A stretch of 64,000 nt of DNA from Bacillus_BE sp042263505 (GTDB lineage Bacteria > Bacillota > Bacilli > Bacillales > Cytobacillaceae). The notes under the pieces were generated by a model, which did no database searches, had not been told where the DNA came from, and worked only from the letters and a program-made list of their open reading frames with translations. The translations under genes were made by a program, and so were the position numbers. Where the stretch lies: contig NZ_JBHKFI010000018.1 in assembly GCF_042263505.1 (NCBI RefSeq), forward strand, positions 38,640 to 102,639. Direction: 5' to 3'. Below are positions 63,899 through 64,000 of this stretch, in pieces (the stretch's first letter is position 1; each line of letters begins with the position of its first letter).

Positions 63899-64000
63899 TT
63901 ATTCTAAGTACCTTAACACACGATCTTTAAGATGGTCATGAAGGAGTAGTTGATTCATCACCATAGCCCATTGTTGAATATGGCCACCATTCCATTTGTT
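63899..64000 (-). CDS. C-terminal end of a probable IS256/mutator-type transposase
   Basis: The frame enters at 64000 and ends at stop 63899-63901: NKWNGGHIQQWAMVMNQLLL and then HDHLKDRVLRYLE. The W...W...M-QL pattern near the C-terminus is usual for IS256-family transposases, and a TTAAAGTGTGTAA-type terminal repeat follows 2 bases later. Only 33 residues are in the window, so the call is tentative. Confidence 0.5.
   Translation of the reverse strand, partial: NKWNGGHIQQWAMVMNQLLLHDHLKDRVLRYLE

Overview
The window looks like a low-GC, Gram-positive, endospore-forming Bacillaceae chromosome. Ribosome-binding sites are strong (GGAGG type). The core genes queG(yhbA)-yhbB-trmL(cspR)-prkA-yhbH run in the order I remember from the Bacillus subtilis yhb region, next to a sigL-type sigma-54 gene. 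I cannot name the species.

Region by region. (1) 1-3.4 kb: a partial UPF0316 membrane protein, an EamA exporter and an MFS permease. (2) 3.4-12.0 kb, minus strand: a carnitine/crotonobetaine-type operon, caiA-caiB-fixA-fixB-fixC-fixX-caiC, followed by a MaoC-type hydratase and an MFS permease where enterobacteria have the crotonase CaiD and the BCCT carrier CaiT. A textbook sigma-54 -24/-12 element lies just upstream of caiA. (3) 12-18.4 kb: a CocE/X-Pro-peptidase-like hydrolase, another MFS permease with a second sigma-54 promoter, and the sigma-54 gene itself. The two sigma-54 promoter regions are paralogous over about 250 bp. Both carry the same two upstream dyads at near-identical distances (about 110 and 185 bp), so one unseen enhancer-binding protein probably controls both units. 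(4) 18.6-32.9 kb: conserved housekeeping and sporulation genes (yhbH, prkA, trmL, yhbB, queG, tRNA-Gly), a lipoprotein, hydrolase, aldo/keto reductase, MFS exporter with HxlR regulator, a 29-residue peptide gene, a two-hairpin structured repeat and an internally deleted IS1182-type element. (5) 33-46 kb: a decay zone with several genes broken by single stops or frameshifts. Set into it are an apparently intact tatA-tatC plus gluconate-dehydrogenase-like pair, an IstB fragment and a group II intron. (6) 45-58.6 kb: an integration and decay hot spot. It holds a tyrosine recombinase pseudogene beside a degenerate tRNA-Leu, a second tRNA-Leu relic about 10 kb away, a diverged second tRNA-Gly, a flagellin relic, a truncated IS21 istA, an Abi_C abortive-infection relic, and a TetR-controlled acyl-CoA ligase/thiolase/DUF35/MFS operon. 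An LDH-like dehydrogenase also sits here. (7) 59.1-63.6 kb: a complete, overlapping four-gene type II CBASS anti-phage operon (patatin CapV, DncV-like CD-NTase, Cap2 E1/E2, Cap3 JAMM protease), ending beside an IS256-like transposase fragment.

How the genes work together. CaiC (ligase) and CaiB (CoA transferase) would activate a betaine-type acid to its CoA ester, the hydratase would interconvert hydroxyacyl- and enoyl-CoA, and CaiA would reduce the enoyl-CoA with electrons delivered by FixABCX. The linked sigL gene supplies the sigma factor these promoters need, but no enhancer-binding activator is in the window. In CBASS, the CD-NTase senses infection and makes a cyclic nucleotide that activates the CapV phospholipase, while Cap2 and Cap3 conjugate and deconjugate the CD-NTase to tune it.
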